Shown in pieces: positions 23,213-34,280 of a stretch of DNA of 64,000 nt; the first letter of the stretch is position 1, and each line of letters begins with the position of its first letter. The DNA lies in NCBI GenBank assembly GCA_029448655.1, contig JACCLO010000004.1, forward strand, positions 4,340,001 through 4,404,000, given 5' to 3'. Source of the DNA: Wolfiporia cocos. Its lineage: Eukaryota > Basidiomycota > Agaricomycetes > Polyporales > Phaeolaceae. The position numbers and the translations under genes are program-made. A model generated the notes under the pieces. The model was not told where the DNA came from, searched no databases, and was given only the letters and a program-made list of their open reading frames with translations.

Positions 23213-23417
23213 AGTGTAGATGAAGAGGGCTAGAGGAGCACTTGGAACAATTCGAGTATGGGCGTCTAATGAGACGCGACTGAGAATGCGCGCACGTGAC
23301 CGGGGATTACGTCGCCAGTCTAAGACGCGTCCATCCTTGGAATCCACTGCTCGCCTGAGCACACCGCTCTGCACTTTCGTCTCCAAACTACCACCATCTG
23401 CATCTTGACGACATAAT

Positions 23418-25165
23418 ATGGTAAGCTTATTATCAATCCATGCGCGTAGCTTTAACTCGTGCGATCGTGCCAGGATCCCTTTGGAACTGGTCCGGGAGGC
23501 CTATTCGCTCATTTGTGTGTTTCGAGTTTCAGGATGAGCGTATAATGTGTTAATTCTAACGCCGCTTGCTTTCGCCAGAGGTTTTGGAGCAGGGATTGGC
23601 CACCACATCAGAGGGCGCCCTGCTTCAAGCTACGATGACTACTTCAAGGCATACAGTGTCGCCATGCTACCCGGGAAGGAGCGCGAGAATGTTAGCTATG
23701 GTGGCAAAAGTGAGCCTCGACATGCCATCCTGAGCTCCCATGTCTTAACCTGCATCAAACAAAGTTATCATGCCACCATCGGCGTTGGCTAATTTGACCA
23801 CATTGGAACTGGACTCTCCGTGGATGTTCAAGTTGCGCAATCCCGCCAATCCAGCAGCATCTACGCATGCTGGCGTGCTCGAGTTCATTGCCGAAGAGGG
23901 CTGTGTTCATCTTCCCCATTGGATGATGAAGACACTGCGGCTAGAAGAGGGAGACCCCATTCGGATAACTGGCGCTGAGCTCCCGAAGGGCAAGATGGTT
24001 AAGCTACAGGCCCAGAGCACCCTCTTTCTTGAGATCTCAGATCCCAAAGCAGTGTATGTCCACTTGATATACCATTTCACCATGTTTAACGTATCGTGGC
24101 CGGTCCAGGCTCGAACAAGCATTGCGGCATTTCTCCGTTTTAACCCAGGGCGATATTATTGAGATCTCCTACAACTCTATTGTATTTGGTCTCTTGGTCA
24201 TGGACGCACAGCCAGGAGGAGAGGGGATTAGTGTCCTCGATACTGATTTAGAAGTCGACTTTGCAGCACCACTTGGCTACGTCGAGCCGGAGCGTCCCAG
24301 AGCCGCTGCGCCTTCGACTATGGCATCCAAATTGAATATTGACTTGGACTCACAAACGCCCGGCTCGTCTCGCCCAACATCTGCACTCGGCGGAAGCTTC
24401 CCCGGCCAGTCCTCTCGAGTCTCCGCGGTCAGCAAAGACGGCGACCACTGGGAAAGCTTCAAAGGCAAGGGAGAGACCCTCGCCGGGCGTAAGACGAAGG
24501 GCAAAGGTGTGAGCCACCGCAAGATCGAGGAAGCACCTGTGGAGAGTAAGATTATCCGGACAGAGTGGGTGTTCCTGTCCTCTCCCATGAGGCATACTGA
24601 GTAACGAATCTATAGTAAACATCGCATTGTCACGTCCGAGACGCTCGAGTCTGAGGTGTCCGCCCCCGCACCGCTCAATCTCCCGTTCGGGAAACTGTTC
24701 TTCGGATTCAATGTAGCTCCTTATGAGCCGCCAGAATCCGATGCCGCAGGTACGGGGCCTCAGGTACGGGTATTATTTTTCAATCAACGAATGATTAACT
24801 TACGTTGACGTCACCGACGCGCCCGTGTGAAGTCCAATACATTCACAGGCACGGGCAGGTCTTTGAATGGACGCTCCACCGGCCAGCAACAGCCTCCTTC
24901 GGATCCCAAAGGTAAGGGCAGAGAAGGCACTGCATCAGCAGCGTCCTGGGGCTCCGGAGGTCAAACATTGGGCGGCTCGCGACCGAATGCTGCGCCTGCA
25001 AGGTCTGTTGCGTCTTCTACAGCACGAGCCGTTGGTGCTGGCGGTGCACCAGTACCAGTGCTGCCTCCGAGGAATATGACGCAGAACAAACAGCGCAGCC
25101 TCTCGCCGGAAGACTGGGGCGTGGATGATGAGGACGTCATTGAAATTGATAGTGATGATGATTAG
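23418..25165 (+). CDS. UFD1: Ubiquitin fusion degradation protein 1 (UFD1)
   Basis: Substrate-recruiting cofactor of Cdc48/p97 with Npl4, acting in ERAD and ubiquitin-chain extraction. The ATG at 23418-23420 appears to be a complete coding exon: it is followed at once by GTAAGC, and the next exon begins after CCAG at about 23475 with DPFGTGPGGLFAHL. Later exons carry the UT3 double-psi barrel: SSYDDYFKAYSVAMLPG, NVSYGGKIIMPPSALANLT, SPWMFKLRNPAN, VLEFIAEEGCVHLPHWMMK, RHFSVLTQGDIIEISYN. A Ser/Pro-rich UT6 region and a central Lys patch follow. The C-terminus contains LPFGKLFFGFNVAPYEP, typical of Ufd1, and ends with an acidic tail (DDEDVIEIDSDDD). Introns are GT...AG. Confidence 0.93.
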
Positions 25166-25382
25166 TCCGATCGCAAGTCAGTAGTAATTGCAAAGCTGCT
25201 TGATCCTCGTGTCTACCGCAGTTAAACGACACCTCCAAAGTAACAGGAGGGGACATATCTTGTAGGCATTGTATCACGTATCAACATACGTACGCGTCCA
25301 GCACTTGTACATCAGATTACAGATGATAGATTGTCGCTACAGCCGCCTTTGTTCAATATCACGTTTCGTAACTGTCGTCAGT

Positions 25383-27506
25383 TCAGAGCATCACTACACC
25401 AATGCCTTTGCCCGCGGCTACGTCGCCTGTCGGGTTCACACCAGCCAAGGGTGCAGTCCGCCAGTTGTACAAGTAGTAGTTCAACATGCCATCACCCTTG
25501 CCGAACTGTCGGGCATGTCGATAAGCGAGTCTAACAAGTTTCGATGGTCACATACCCTATGGTCTTGCAGGATTGGTACGTTGTCCATCAATGTGAGCGC
25601 ATTTACAACATCGAAGCCGCACTGGTCCGCAATGATTAGGCAGTCGCCAATGAGCTCCATCAAGCGCTTTTTAAGGTGGCCGTCTTCCTCTGCCTTCTCT
25701 GCCAACGCGACATCAGTGGCATAGTAGAAGAGATATGCTGCCTTGAGGAGGTTGTGCTTGTCTGAGTTCATGACCGTGGACGGTAAAGAATAGAACGAGA
25801 CAAGGTCGGTGACCTTCTTTGTTTTGGGGTTCTAAAGGAGTGTGCGCATGTCAATATGTTCGTAGGCCAAAAAACCGCGGACAGCCAACCTCCACGACGT
25901 ACGTCCATACGACCTGACGCTCGCGCGGGGTCTTCCAGCTGCTCGTGGTCCGCGGTCCCTCGCCGCCACCGCTCAAGAAGATGTGGCTAATCTCTTCCTT
26001 GGACATGATGTGCGACATCCCGAAGCGGCTCGTGTATTTGGAATAGAGCTCCGCAACCTGCGGAACGTCGCGCGCCTCCATCTCGCGCAACCCGTGGCTC
26101 AGCAGTCGCGGGCTCTCGGGCAGCTTGTGCAGGCGGATCATGCGCGCGAGAGTCATTGTCGGTGGGACCATCGTGAAATGCACGTCGACAAGCTTCTTGA
26201 TGTTGAGGCATCGGTGGTAATACCTGAGGACGGGATTAGTGGGCGTGCGAAGAGAGGGGGATAAGAGTGGGACACACCGACACGTCGAGACTGGTGTTGG
26301 AAGGAGAACACCCGCGGTGTAGAGCGCCTGGAATATGCCCTTCAGGTGGCATTGCCGAGTGATCTCCTTGATGAGGACGGGCGCGAGCCGTTTCGATCGC
26401 AGCTTCTTGTGCACGCAAAGGAAGTTGACCTCGCTCACGGTGAATGTGCTGTGGTGGAGAATCATCGATGCGCAACCATGGTGAGAGAAGGTGTAGGCTT
26501 ACTGGTCTCGAACACGGAGTTGCATGGGTACCCCAGATATAAACGCGACCAGCTTCTTGTTAGTGGCGACGCGCACGCCGACGTGCCATTCCATGAAGTA
26601 GCCTGGCGGCTTCAGCGCCCTGCATATAACACTCGGATCAGCCTCCACCTAGCGAATAGCGCGGATAACCTACCACTCGAGGAATTCGGCGGAGTATTGG
26701 AAGCGGAACGACGCATCGTCGTCCTCTACGTAATTCGCTGAGAGAAGCTCATACACCTCTCTGAGCTAGATCTGTAAATTAGCCGGTACGTTGAGTAGTT
26801 CAACGGAGTATGCAAGCACCTGAGCAGGATCGCTGATGTCAACGGTCGCCCACTCGAAGTCCTTTGGAAGCGGGTACGGGTCCTGCCGTACTTCCGCGGG
26901 AGGTTTGGATGGCTCGATGTAGCCGTCCTCCAACGGGGCCTCCTCGCCTATGAGGTTAGTGATAAGCAGGACGTTACATCATCCGCTTGAGGACCATACC
27001 CAGCTGAGGCACCGGCTGTGTTCCCCAGAACTGACACACAAATCATGAGCCTCGGGTAACTCTGCACGCACCATGGTACACACCTTATGATCTCCCGTAT
27101 CCTTCTTGTTCTTTCCCCCGATGCCCGCTTTACCCTGAATGACATCCTTGATTTTCATCTGCTCGAGCGCCATGCGCACTGTCGCAGCGTCTGCGTTTGC
27201 GGCTTCCTCGCCACCCTCCGCGCGCACCTTCTCGAGCACCGCGTTTACCATGCTCTGCGGGATGCCGTCCGTGTGCCCCGTGCGCAGCGCATTGAGGGCC
27301 TTCACTGCCTTCGACCTCTTCTTCTTCTTCTTCTTCTTGCTCGACGTGGACGGGGTGCTCGCTGCGGGGAGACTTGAGCTTGTCGCAGTTACGTCGTGCT
27401 CCTCGTCGGACGCGTCTGAGCCCGAGTCGGCTTCGTCGTCGGGGACGGGTTGCTCAGGCTCCGGGCTCACGACCTGCTTTTCCTTCGCTTTCTGGGACAG
27501 CGACAT
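25383..27506 (-). CDS. NMT1: Glycylpeptide N-tetradecanoyltransferase (N-myristoyltransferase)
   Basis: Transfers myristate from myristoyl-CoA to the N-terminal glycine of proteins such as Arf GTPases. The ATG at 27504-27506 opens an acidic and Lys-rich N-terminal extension (residues about 1-70, with a run of eight Lys at [14 protein letters not shown]) thought to aid ribosome association. The catalytic fold follows: [67 protein letters not shown] (acyl-CoA phosphate-binding R-S-K-R-L-A-P-V), and [16 protein letters not shown]. The end is [20 protein letters not shown] followed by the C-terminal VVML, with the last residue as a carboxylate. The stop TGA is at 25383-25385. Complete family length, about 500 residues. 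Confidence 0.95.
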
Positions 27507-27726
27507 GTGTGCTTCACAACACGAGGTGGAAGTGGCAGCGGGGAAGGAATGAGTGCGAGTGCCGCGCCGCGTTCACGAGCACTACTACCTGCTGTATCTG
27601 TGTATGACGCACTCCTGCCACGTAGCGCGCATGCACATCGTCCACTATGATTGAGATCACAATCTTATCGCATTCAATTCTCTAGTACAGGCCATGACAA
27701 CGAGGTATGTACACCGTGTGCTACTG

Positions 27727-29251
27727 CTACTTCAAAGCGACTGCGGCAATCGTCACCTTGACCCGGCGCCGTCGCTTCACTCGATCGGCCATACTCGAGT
27801 CGTCTAGTGCAGGAAGTTCCACATCGCTATGTCGTGTGGACGAAGACTTAACCTTCTCATGAGCTATGATGGCTACCGTTGCTTCTTGCACCTGCTTCCG
27901 CTTCCGCTTGCCCGCAGGAGAAGGCGTGGCAGACGGTGTGGCAAGTACCGACTTCCGTTGCCGCGACGTTATCTTCACGTCAGGTTGCGCTTTGGGAGAT
28001 GCAGCTGTTGTTGATAGACCATACGATGAGAATGATTTCAAGTCAGATGTGAAGAGAACCTGAGGGAAGTCAGCATAATGGTATCCGGTCGATATCTAAG
28101 CGAGACGCGCACTAAATGTGCCCAGCCAGCATAATCTCCCCAGACGGCGGCGAGTTTGCTGCTTACTTCGTCGTACAATTTGGGGGTCATATTCGACTTG
28201 GCTTTGGAAGAACCGCTCACGCCATAATGCTTCATAGCAATCTGGTGTACATGTGTATCCACGGGTATAACCTCTCGCTATAGCGAGTTTAAGCATTGCG
28301 TCACAAACTCGCAGCAAGTGCAGCGCACCTTGTCTAGACTCATCAAGAGCACACAGTCTGCAACCTTCCTTCCGACACCCACGAATTTGAGGAGCTCCTC
28401 TCGGGCATCGGATGTACTCATCTTCCTGAGCGAATATAGCCACTTTTCGGCAGGCTCCACGCCACTTTCAGATGCTGCAACGCCATGAGCCTCAACAAGC
28501 ATTTGTGCAGTTCGTTGAATGAACTCGGCACGGTAGCCAAAGCCCAGGCCACGAAGTGTCGATGCCACCTCTGGAGCAGCCAGGGCCGACGGAGGAGGAA
28601 ATGGGTGATACGCTTCCGTGAGTTCTTGGGTTGATGGGTCATTTGAATCATCATCAGTGAGAGCGGGACTCGGCAGTGCGATCAAAGCAGGAGAGTACTG
28701 TCGACAGAGTGCTTTCACCATCTTCGTTATTCGTGCGATGTTATTGTTGGACGAACAGATGAACCTATACACTTTACATTGATCCGAGCATCCATGTATG
28801 AAGTTCAGGGCACGCACGAAATTAGGTTCTCGAACGGGTCCTGCCTCAAGACCCGGATGCCAGAGAAGCGTTGCTGACGATTCATAAAGACAGAATCACG
28901 CTTTCCCCAATGTTCGTAAAGTGCCTCAAGGTCTACATCGAGTTGGAAGTAGTCTCGGAGCCAAGCTAATGTTTCTGCCTCTCTCTCGTCTTGTAGAGTG
29001 CGTGAAAGCGGTGGCCCAGGCAAAACAGAGCGATAGAACAATGTATCGAGCGACTGTCTCAGACATATAACACGATCACGTAGACACAGACGGTATTCGT
29101 GCGTCAGATGGAGGTTGCCTGCACCAGAGGTCCCGCTGGCCAAAGGGAAAATGTTCCAGCGAAATGACTGTCCACATTTTAGCACCGCAGCAAGCGACAG
29201 CTGAGCTATTGAGAGTGGCAGGGCGCGAAAACCCGCAGGAGGAGTGATCAT
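27727..29251 (-). CDS. OGG1: 8-oxoguanine DNA glycosylase (OGG1)
   Basis: Bifunctional base-excision glycosylase/AP-lyase that removes 8-oxoguanine. The N-terminal beta domain starts MITPPAGFRALPLSIAQLSL and includes VLKCGQSFRW. The HhH-GPD core follows after introns: FICSSNNNIARITKMVKALC, LRGLGFGYRAEFIQRTAQ, the hairpin FVGVGRKVADCVLLMSLDK, whose lysine is the Schiff-base residue, and VIPVDTHVHQIA, which supplies the catalytic aspartate. The C-terminus after GWAHL is unusual: about 110 extra residues rich in Lys, Arg and Ser, with KRKRKQ and RVKRRRRVK, likely nuclear-localisation and DNA-contact elements (inference). The stop is at 27727-27729. The nearest neighbour upstream is the tRNA-Ala gene. 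Confidence 0.95.
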
Positions 29252-29428
29252 TCTTCAAAACAGCAAGCAAAGACGGACATGACCGTAAAGGCCGGCAATT
29301 AGAAATCGCAATATTCCCCGCCGCGCGAAAGAAGGCGCCCGTCGCCTCCTGCCGCTCCCTATTACGTGCCTCACAGAACACAGCTCCTTCCACAGCCACA
29401 TAAAAGATGTTCCGTTACACTTATCATG

Positions 29429-29434
29429 AAAAAA
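29429..29434 (-). terminator. Pol III terminator of tRNA-Ala
   Basis: Run of six T on the minus strand, three bases past the 3' end of the tRNA-Ala gene; a standard RNA polymerase III stop signal. Confidence 0.8.
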
Positions 29435-29437
29435 GGT

Positions 29438-29552
29438 GGACGCACTGGGAGTCGAACCCAGTACCTTCCGCAAACAGATGCAAGCAAGCGTGAACAGAGG
29501 CAAACATGCGCAAATGCTAAGCGGATGTGATAACCAACTACACCATGTGCCC
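29438..29552 (-). tRNA. tRNA-Ala (anticodon AGC), intron-containing
   Basis: Read on the minus strand, the acceptor stem is GGGCACA/TGCGTCC. It contains the G3-U70 pair, the identity element for alanyl-tRNA synthetase, and one mismatch (A5-C68). The D arm is GTGTAGTTGGTTATCAC. The anticodon stem TCCGC/GCGGA closes a loop TTAGCAT once an intron of about 42 nt is removed after A37, giving anticodon AGC. Variable loop AGGTA, T stem CTGGG/CCCAG, B box GGTTCGACTCC. The mature form would be 73 nt. The 3' CCA is not encoded, as expected in eukaryotes. Confidence 0.92.
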
Positions 29553-29742
29553 TTTGCTTCAGGCGCTCCTCGTGGTCATTATATCACTCATGTGTGCGAT
29601 CTCCCACCGCCGTCATGGTACCGTGACTGCGCCCGGAGTCCGCGACCTGAGACCTGAGACCTGACAACCCTTCGACTTGCTCGCACATACAGCTGTCTAG
29701 TATACTCACTTCGCGCGGAACAACGTACGAGCACCTCTCGCA

Positions 29743-30656
<914 letters not shown>

Positions 30657-31059
30657 CACCCGTGTGGATCCCTGGTGTACGTGAATATGTACGATGCTGT
30701 TACGTGTACTTTTTTGTATGTATGACTATATAGAGGACTGTCGATATGATCTCCTTTAGATCTATATGCGGGGAGACGAGGGTATACCAATGTGATTCCA
30801 CCACGATGAGTACATGTGTAGTGCGCGGACGAATAGTACAGATGTGATATGCGGAGAGCACGATGGTTCGTCTAAATATTATCGCTTATGAATAAAGTAC
30901 GATAGATACCGCCTTTTCGGTCAGGGTGGCCTGTTATAGTGCGCCCTTTAACAACGTGCCTATAATATCGTAGTGTGTGGGCTGGGGAGCGTTGGGTATG
31001 GCAAAATGCAGCATGCAAGTAGAGAACATCGTGTCAGGTCCGAGATCCGAGCGTAAGGC
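30657..31059. other. Convergent intergenic region
   Basis: About 400 bases between the Rab and phosphatase 3' ends. AT-rich relative to the coding sequence, with AATAAA-like sequence near 30891 (GAATAAAGTA), a plausible polyadenylation region for the Rab gene. No gene seen. Confidence 0.5.
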
Positions 31060-31656
31060 TCATTGGACAGCCCCCTGCAGCGACCGCGCATACTCGCCAA
31101 GCTGCATGACGAAACCTGGGTTGGGTTCGGCGGCCCCGTACTTGGATTTGACAAACCGCAGTGCCTCGTCTGGTGTCATCCCGTGCTGGGCTATGAGGAA
31201 TCCGCAGACGACACTCGAGCTCCGACTGATGCCCTGCACGCAGTGTACGAGGACGCGCGCGTTCGGGTCGCGGAGCGCGTCGGAGACGAACACAGTCGAC
31301 GACGGGAGATGGGCGGCGAGCTCGGCAAACGGGCTGTCCTGGAGCGGGAGCTGGAACTGCTGTATCGGGACGCCTGGTGGGAGGATGACACGGCCGGGCA
31401 TTGCGCTCAGAACATGCGTAATCCCCAGATGTCGGAGGGTGGTGGCACTTTCGGCCGCAGCAAGGTCGGAGATGAAGAGCCGCGGGACAATCTCGGTGGG
31501 CTGCGCGGACTGTCCAGAAGCAGGCGTGGTTCCGGTGTGTGCTGTGTGCCATGCGGAGGAAGATGGGGATGGAGAAGGCGTGGATGCGGAGGCGAAGCGC
31601 AGCGCGCTCGCGGGCATAGACAGGGATATCTGTGGCGAGAGCGGTTTGCGAGACAT
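31060..31656 (-). CDS. Dual-specificity protein phosphatase (DUSP)
   Basis: Intronless 198-residue protein. A Ser/Pro/Ala-rich N-terminus of about 55 residues is followed by a compact DUSP domain: IVPRLFISDLAAAESATTLR, LGITHVLSAMPG, and FQLPLQDSPFAEL, whose aspartate is the likely general acid. The catalytic loop is VLVHCVQGISRSSSVVCGFL (C-x5-R), then LRFVKSKYGAAEPNPGF. It should dephosphorylate Tyr and Ser/Thr residues. No kinase-interaction or rhodanese domain is present, so it belongs with small atypical DUSPs of the DUSP12 catalytic-domain type. The target is unknown. The start at 31654-31656 is the first ATG of the open frame and the stop is at 31060-31062. Confidence 0.88.
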   Translation of the reverse strand: MSRKPLSPQISLSMPASALRFASASTPSPSPSSSAWHTAHTGTTPASGQSAQPTEIVPRLFISDLAAAESATTLRHLGITHVLSAMPGRVILPPGVPIQQFQLPLQDSPFAELAAHLPSSTVFVSDALRDPNARVLVHCVQGISRSSSVVCGFLIAQHGMTPDEALRFVKSKYGAAEPNPGFVMQLGEYARSLQGAVQ

Positions 31657-32426
31657 GCCTGGCCGTCAGAGAAAGTGTAGCGAGTGGTGGAGGTGGGGAC
31701 AGGCGACTGACCATATATGATAATTTAGGGTGACGACAGAGCGTAAAAATTACTGTGCACAGGCCAAGGCAACAGCAGCACGCCACAGGAGACAGCAGGC
31801 GAGGAGACGGCTGGGACCGGTGGCTGAGACCCGACTGATTTAATATCAGCAGGACCACGTTCGGAGATAGAAAGGCGAGCTGGGTGTTCAGAATAGGGGC
31901 ATGGTCTTATATAGCGGCTGTCGTGGGGATGGCGGTGTGGGGGGACAATGTTGGCGGGCGGCGAGGGTGTGGCAGAGAAAGTGCAGGCCGTGTGCGCGCG
32001 TGGATTTGCCGGAGAACATGCAGGACACGCTGATGGCTGGGTGCACGCTGACCGTGCCAATTCTCAGGCCGCTCCGGCGCCAATGTCCCGCCGTCGGCTT
32101 CTCCCACGGTCCTCGCTTCGCAGCCAATCGCTCAGCCCCGCACAGCCTCACGCTCGCACGGAGAACGAAAAACGTAATATCGACCATCATACGACAATAC
32201 ATAGAGGCGTGGAACGTAGACTACGAATGCGGGGGACCCGGCTCATACAGTACAATCAACAACGCGTGAGTCGTTCGCAGTGCTTGCAGGTGAAACGTGC
32301 AACAGCAGAAGGGCCGGTTCGTATGACACAAGTGAGAAAAAGCAACGGTGGTCCGTGCGGGCGACGCGTCGGGTCCTGTTGGTACGTGTTCGTGGCGATT
32401 TAGTGGCAGAGTGACGTAAGTTTCAT
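31657..32426. other. Intergenic region
   Basis: About 770 bases between the DUSP start codon and the eIF4A stop codon, both on the minus strand. Open frames on either strand are low-complexity or compositionally odd, and none resembles a known family. It should contain the DUSP promoter and the eIF4A 3' UTR. Confidence 0.45.
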
Positions 32427-33955
32427 CTAGATGAGGTCGCTAGAGAAGGCACATCAGATGCTGGCGCTCTCGGACCATCATCAACACTTACGCGACGTTC
32501 AGAGGCATTTCATCAATTTGAGTGTTGTAGAACTCTGTTGATTGCCGTTTCATCAGCCTCCGTCGGACAGCTCAAATATCACACTCACGTTCAATATCCC
32601 TCAACATCCGCACGTCCTCCGTCGTCACAAAGTTGATGGCGACACCCTTACGACCGAATCGTCCTCCACGACCGATGCGGTGAATGTAGTTCTCCCTGTT
32701 GGTCGGGAGATCGTAGTTGATGACGAGCGATACTTGCTGTACATCGATACCACGCGCAAGCAGATCGGTCGTGATGAGCACGCGGGACGATCCCGAACGG
32801 AACTCCTTCATCAGCACTTCACGCTGCTTCTGCTCCATGTCACCGTGCTGCCGAGAGATCCGAGTCAGCATCTCAGTTCACCGGATCATTGGGGGTAATA
32901 GCTTCCTACCATGGCGGAAACAGTGAACTCCCTCGAGTGCATCTTCTCTGTGAGCCAGTCGACCTTCCGCCTGGTGTTGCAGAAAATGACGGCCTGGGTA
33001 ATAGTAACAGTCTCGTACAGATCGCAGAGCGTGTCGAGCTTCCATTCTTCCTTCTCGACAGCAATGTAGAACTGCTTGATACCCTCAAGGGTAAGCTCGT
33101 CACGCTTGACGAGGATGCGGACGGGGTCACGCATGAACTTCTTCGTAACCTCGAGCACGTCCGCGGGCATCGTAGCCGAGAGGAGGACAACCTGTGTGTC
33201 CTGAGGGAGCAGCTGGAAGACCTCGTAGATCTGGTCCTTGAAACCGCGCGACAACATCTCATCAGCCTCGTCCAGGCAGAAGATTTTGATGGTGTCCGTC
33301 CGGAGCGCACGGCGGTTGATCATGTCGTACACACGGCCGGGCGTGCCGACAACGACCTGCGCACCCTCCTGGAGCTTAGCCATGTCTTCACGGACGTTCG
33401 TGCCACCGACGCAGGCATGGCACTCGATGCTCATGTAGTCGCCGAGGGCGACGACGACCTTTTGGATCTGCTGCGCGAGCTCACGCGTCGGGGCGAGGAT
33501 CAGAGCCTGGGTGCCCTTGATGTTGGGGTCAAGCTTTTGGAGAATGGAAATGGAGAACGTCGCCGTCTTGCCGGTACCGGACTGGGCCTGGGCGATGACA
33601 TCGTGTCCCTTGATGACGGGGACGATGGCGCGTTGCTGGATGGCGGAGGGACGCTCGAAACTGCAATGTGTCGGTCCGCTGTCTCTGTGCTCAAGTGGGG
33701 AGGAATACTCACCCGTAGGCGTAGATACCACGGAGCAGCTCGGGCTTCAGATCCATGTTATCGAAGCTGTGTATTCGATCAGCGTCTCTCCAGTGCACGA
33801 ATGCATGTGCCTGCACGCACTTGTCGACAATCTGGTCCCAGTTGGACTCAATCTCGCCTTCCTGCACATCCTGAAGAGCATCTCTGCGCGAGGGGAAATA
33901 AGCACCGCGCGTCACGGCAGGTCCTAACATTAATCAGTACGTACGTCGCAGACAT
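32427..33955 (-). CDS. TIF1: ATP-dependent RNA helicase eIF4A (TIF1/TIF2)
   Basis: DEAD-box helicase of the eIF4F cap complex that unwinds 5' UTRs. The first exon contributes only MSA and part of a Thr codon (ATG 33953-33955). The next begins [20 protein letters not shown]. Helicase motifs appear in order: PSAIQQRAI (Q motif), [11 protein letters not shown] (I), PTRELAQQ (Ia), GTPGRV (Ib), DEADEM (II), LLSATMPAD (III), [13 protein letters not shown] (IV), [20 protein letters not shown] (V) and [13 protein letters not shown] (VI). The last two exons are short: [14 protein letters not shown] and then ADLI, stop at 32427-32429. About 400 residues, full length. Very strong codon bias generates a long antisense open frame (32889-33986) that I do not regard as a gene. 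Confidence 0.97.
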
Positions 33956-34280
33956 GATTGCTAAAGCTAGTTTTTTTCTCGAGTAGCCGACTCCGTGTGT
34001 CGACTAGCTAGCGAACGGCGGTGGTGGGATGAGTATCGATACGATCTCCTGCCTGATGGTCACAGAGGACTATGGCAAAAGCAAATTTCGTCCACTCCGT
34101 CGATGACTGGCGGTTCGGGCCCTGCCGAGAAATTCATACTCCGTTCAACCAGAATAGCAGGTATGATGGGTCTTAGACTTACGTCAGCAAAACGGACGCT
34201 GTCCTCGACGGCTACTTCGTGAACCCGCCCTGTCCAGTGACCACTGCTCCTCTTCTACGTTGTCTCTCGAAGCTTGCACC
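33956..34280. promoter_or_regulatory. Divergent promoter region eIF4A / SF3B2
   Basis: 325 bases between the start codons of eIF4A (minus) and SF3B2 (plus). It must contain both promoters. No convincing TATA box; a T-rich stretch lies near 33972. No gene seen. Confidence 0.45.

Noticed and set aside
31888..32403. Open frames in the DUSP-eIF4A gap
   Set aside because: They overlap each other on both strands and have no recognisable motifs or plausible exon structure.
32889..33986. 365-codon open frame on the plus strand opposite eIF4A
   Set aside because: It is antisense to a strongly codon-biased eIF4A gene with GC-rich third positions, which generates such frames. It has no family resemblance, and the eIF4A motifs are unambiguous on the other strand.
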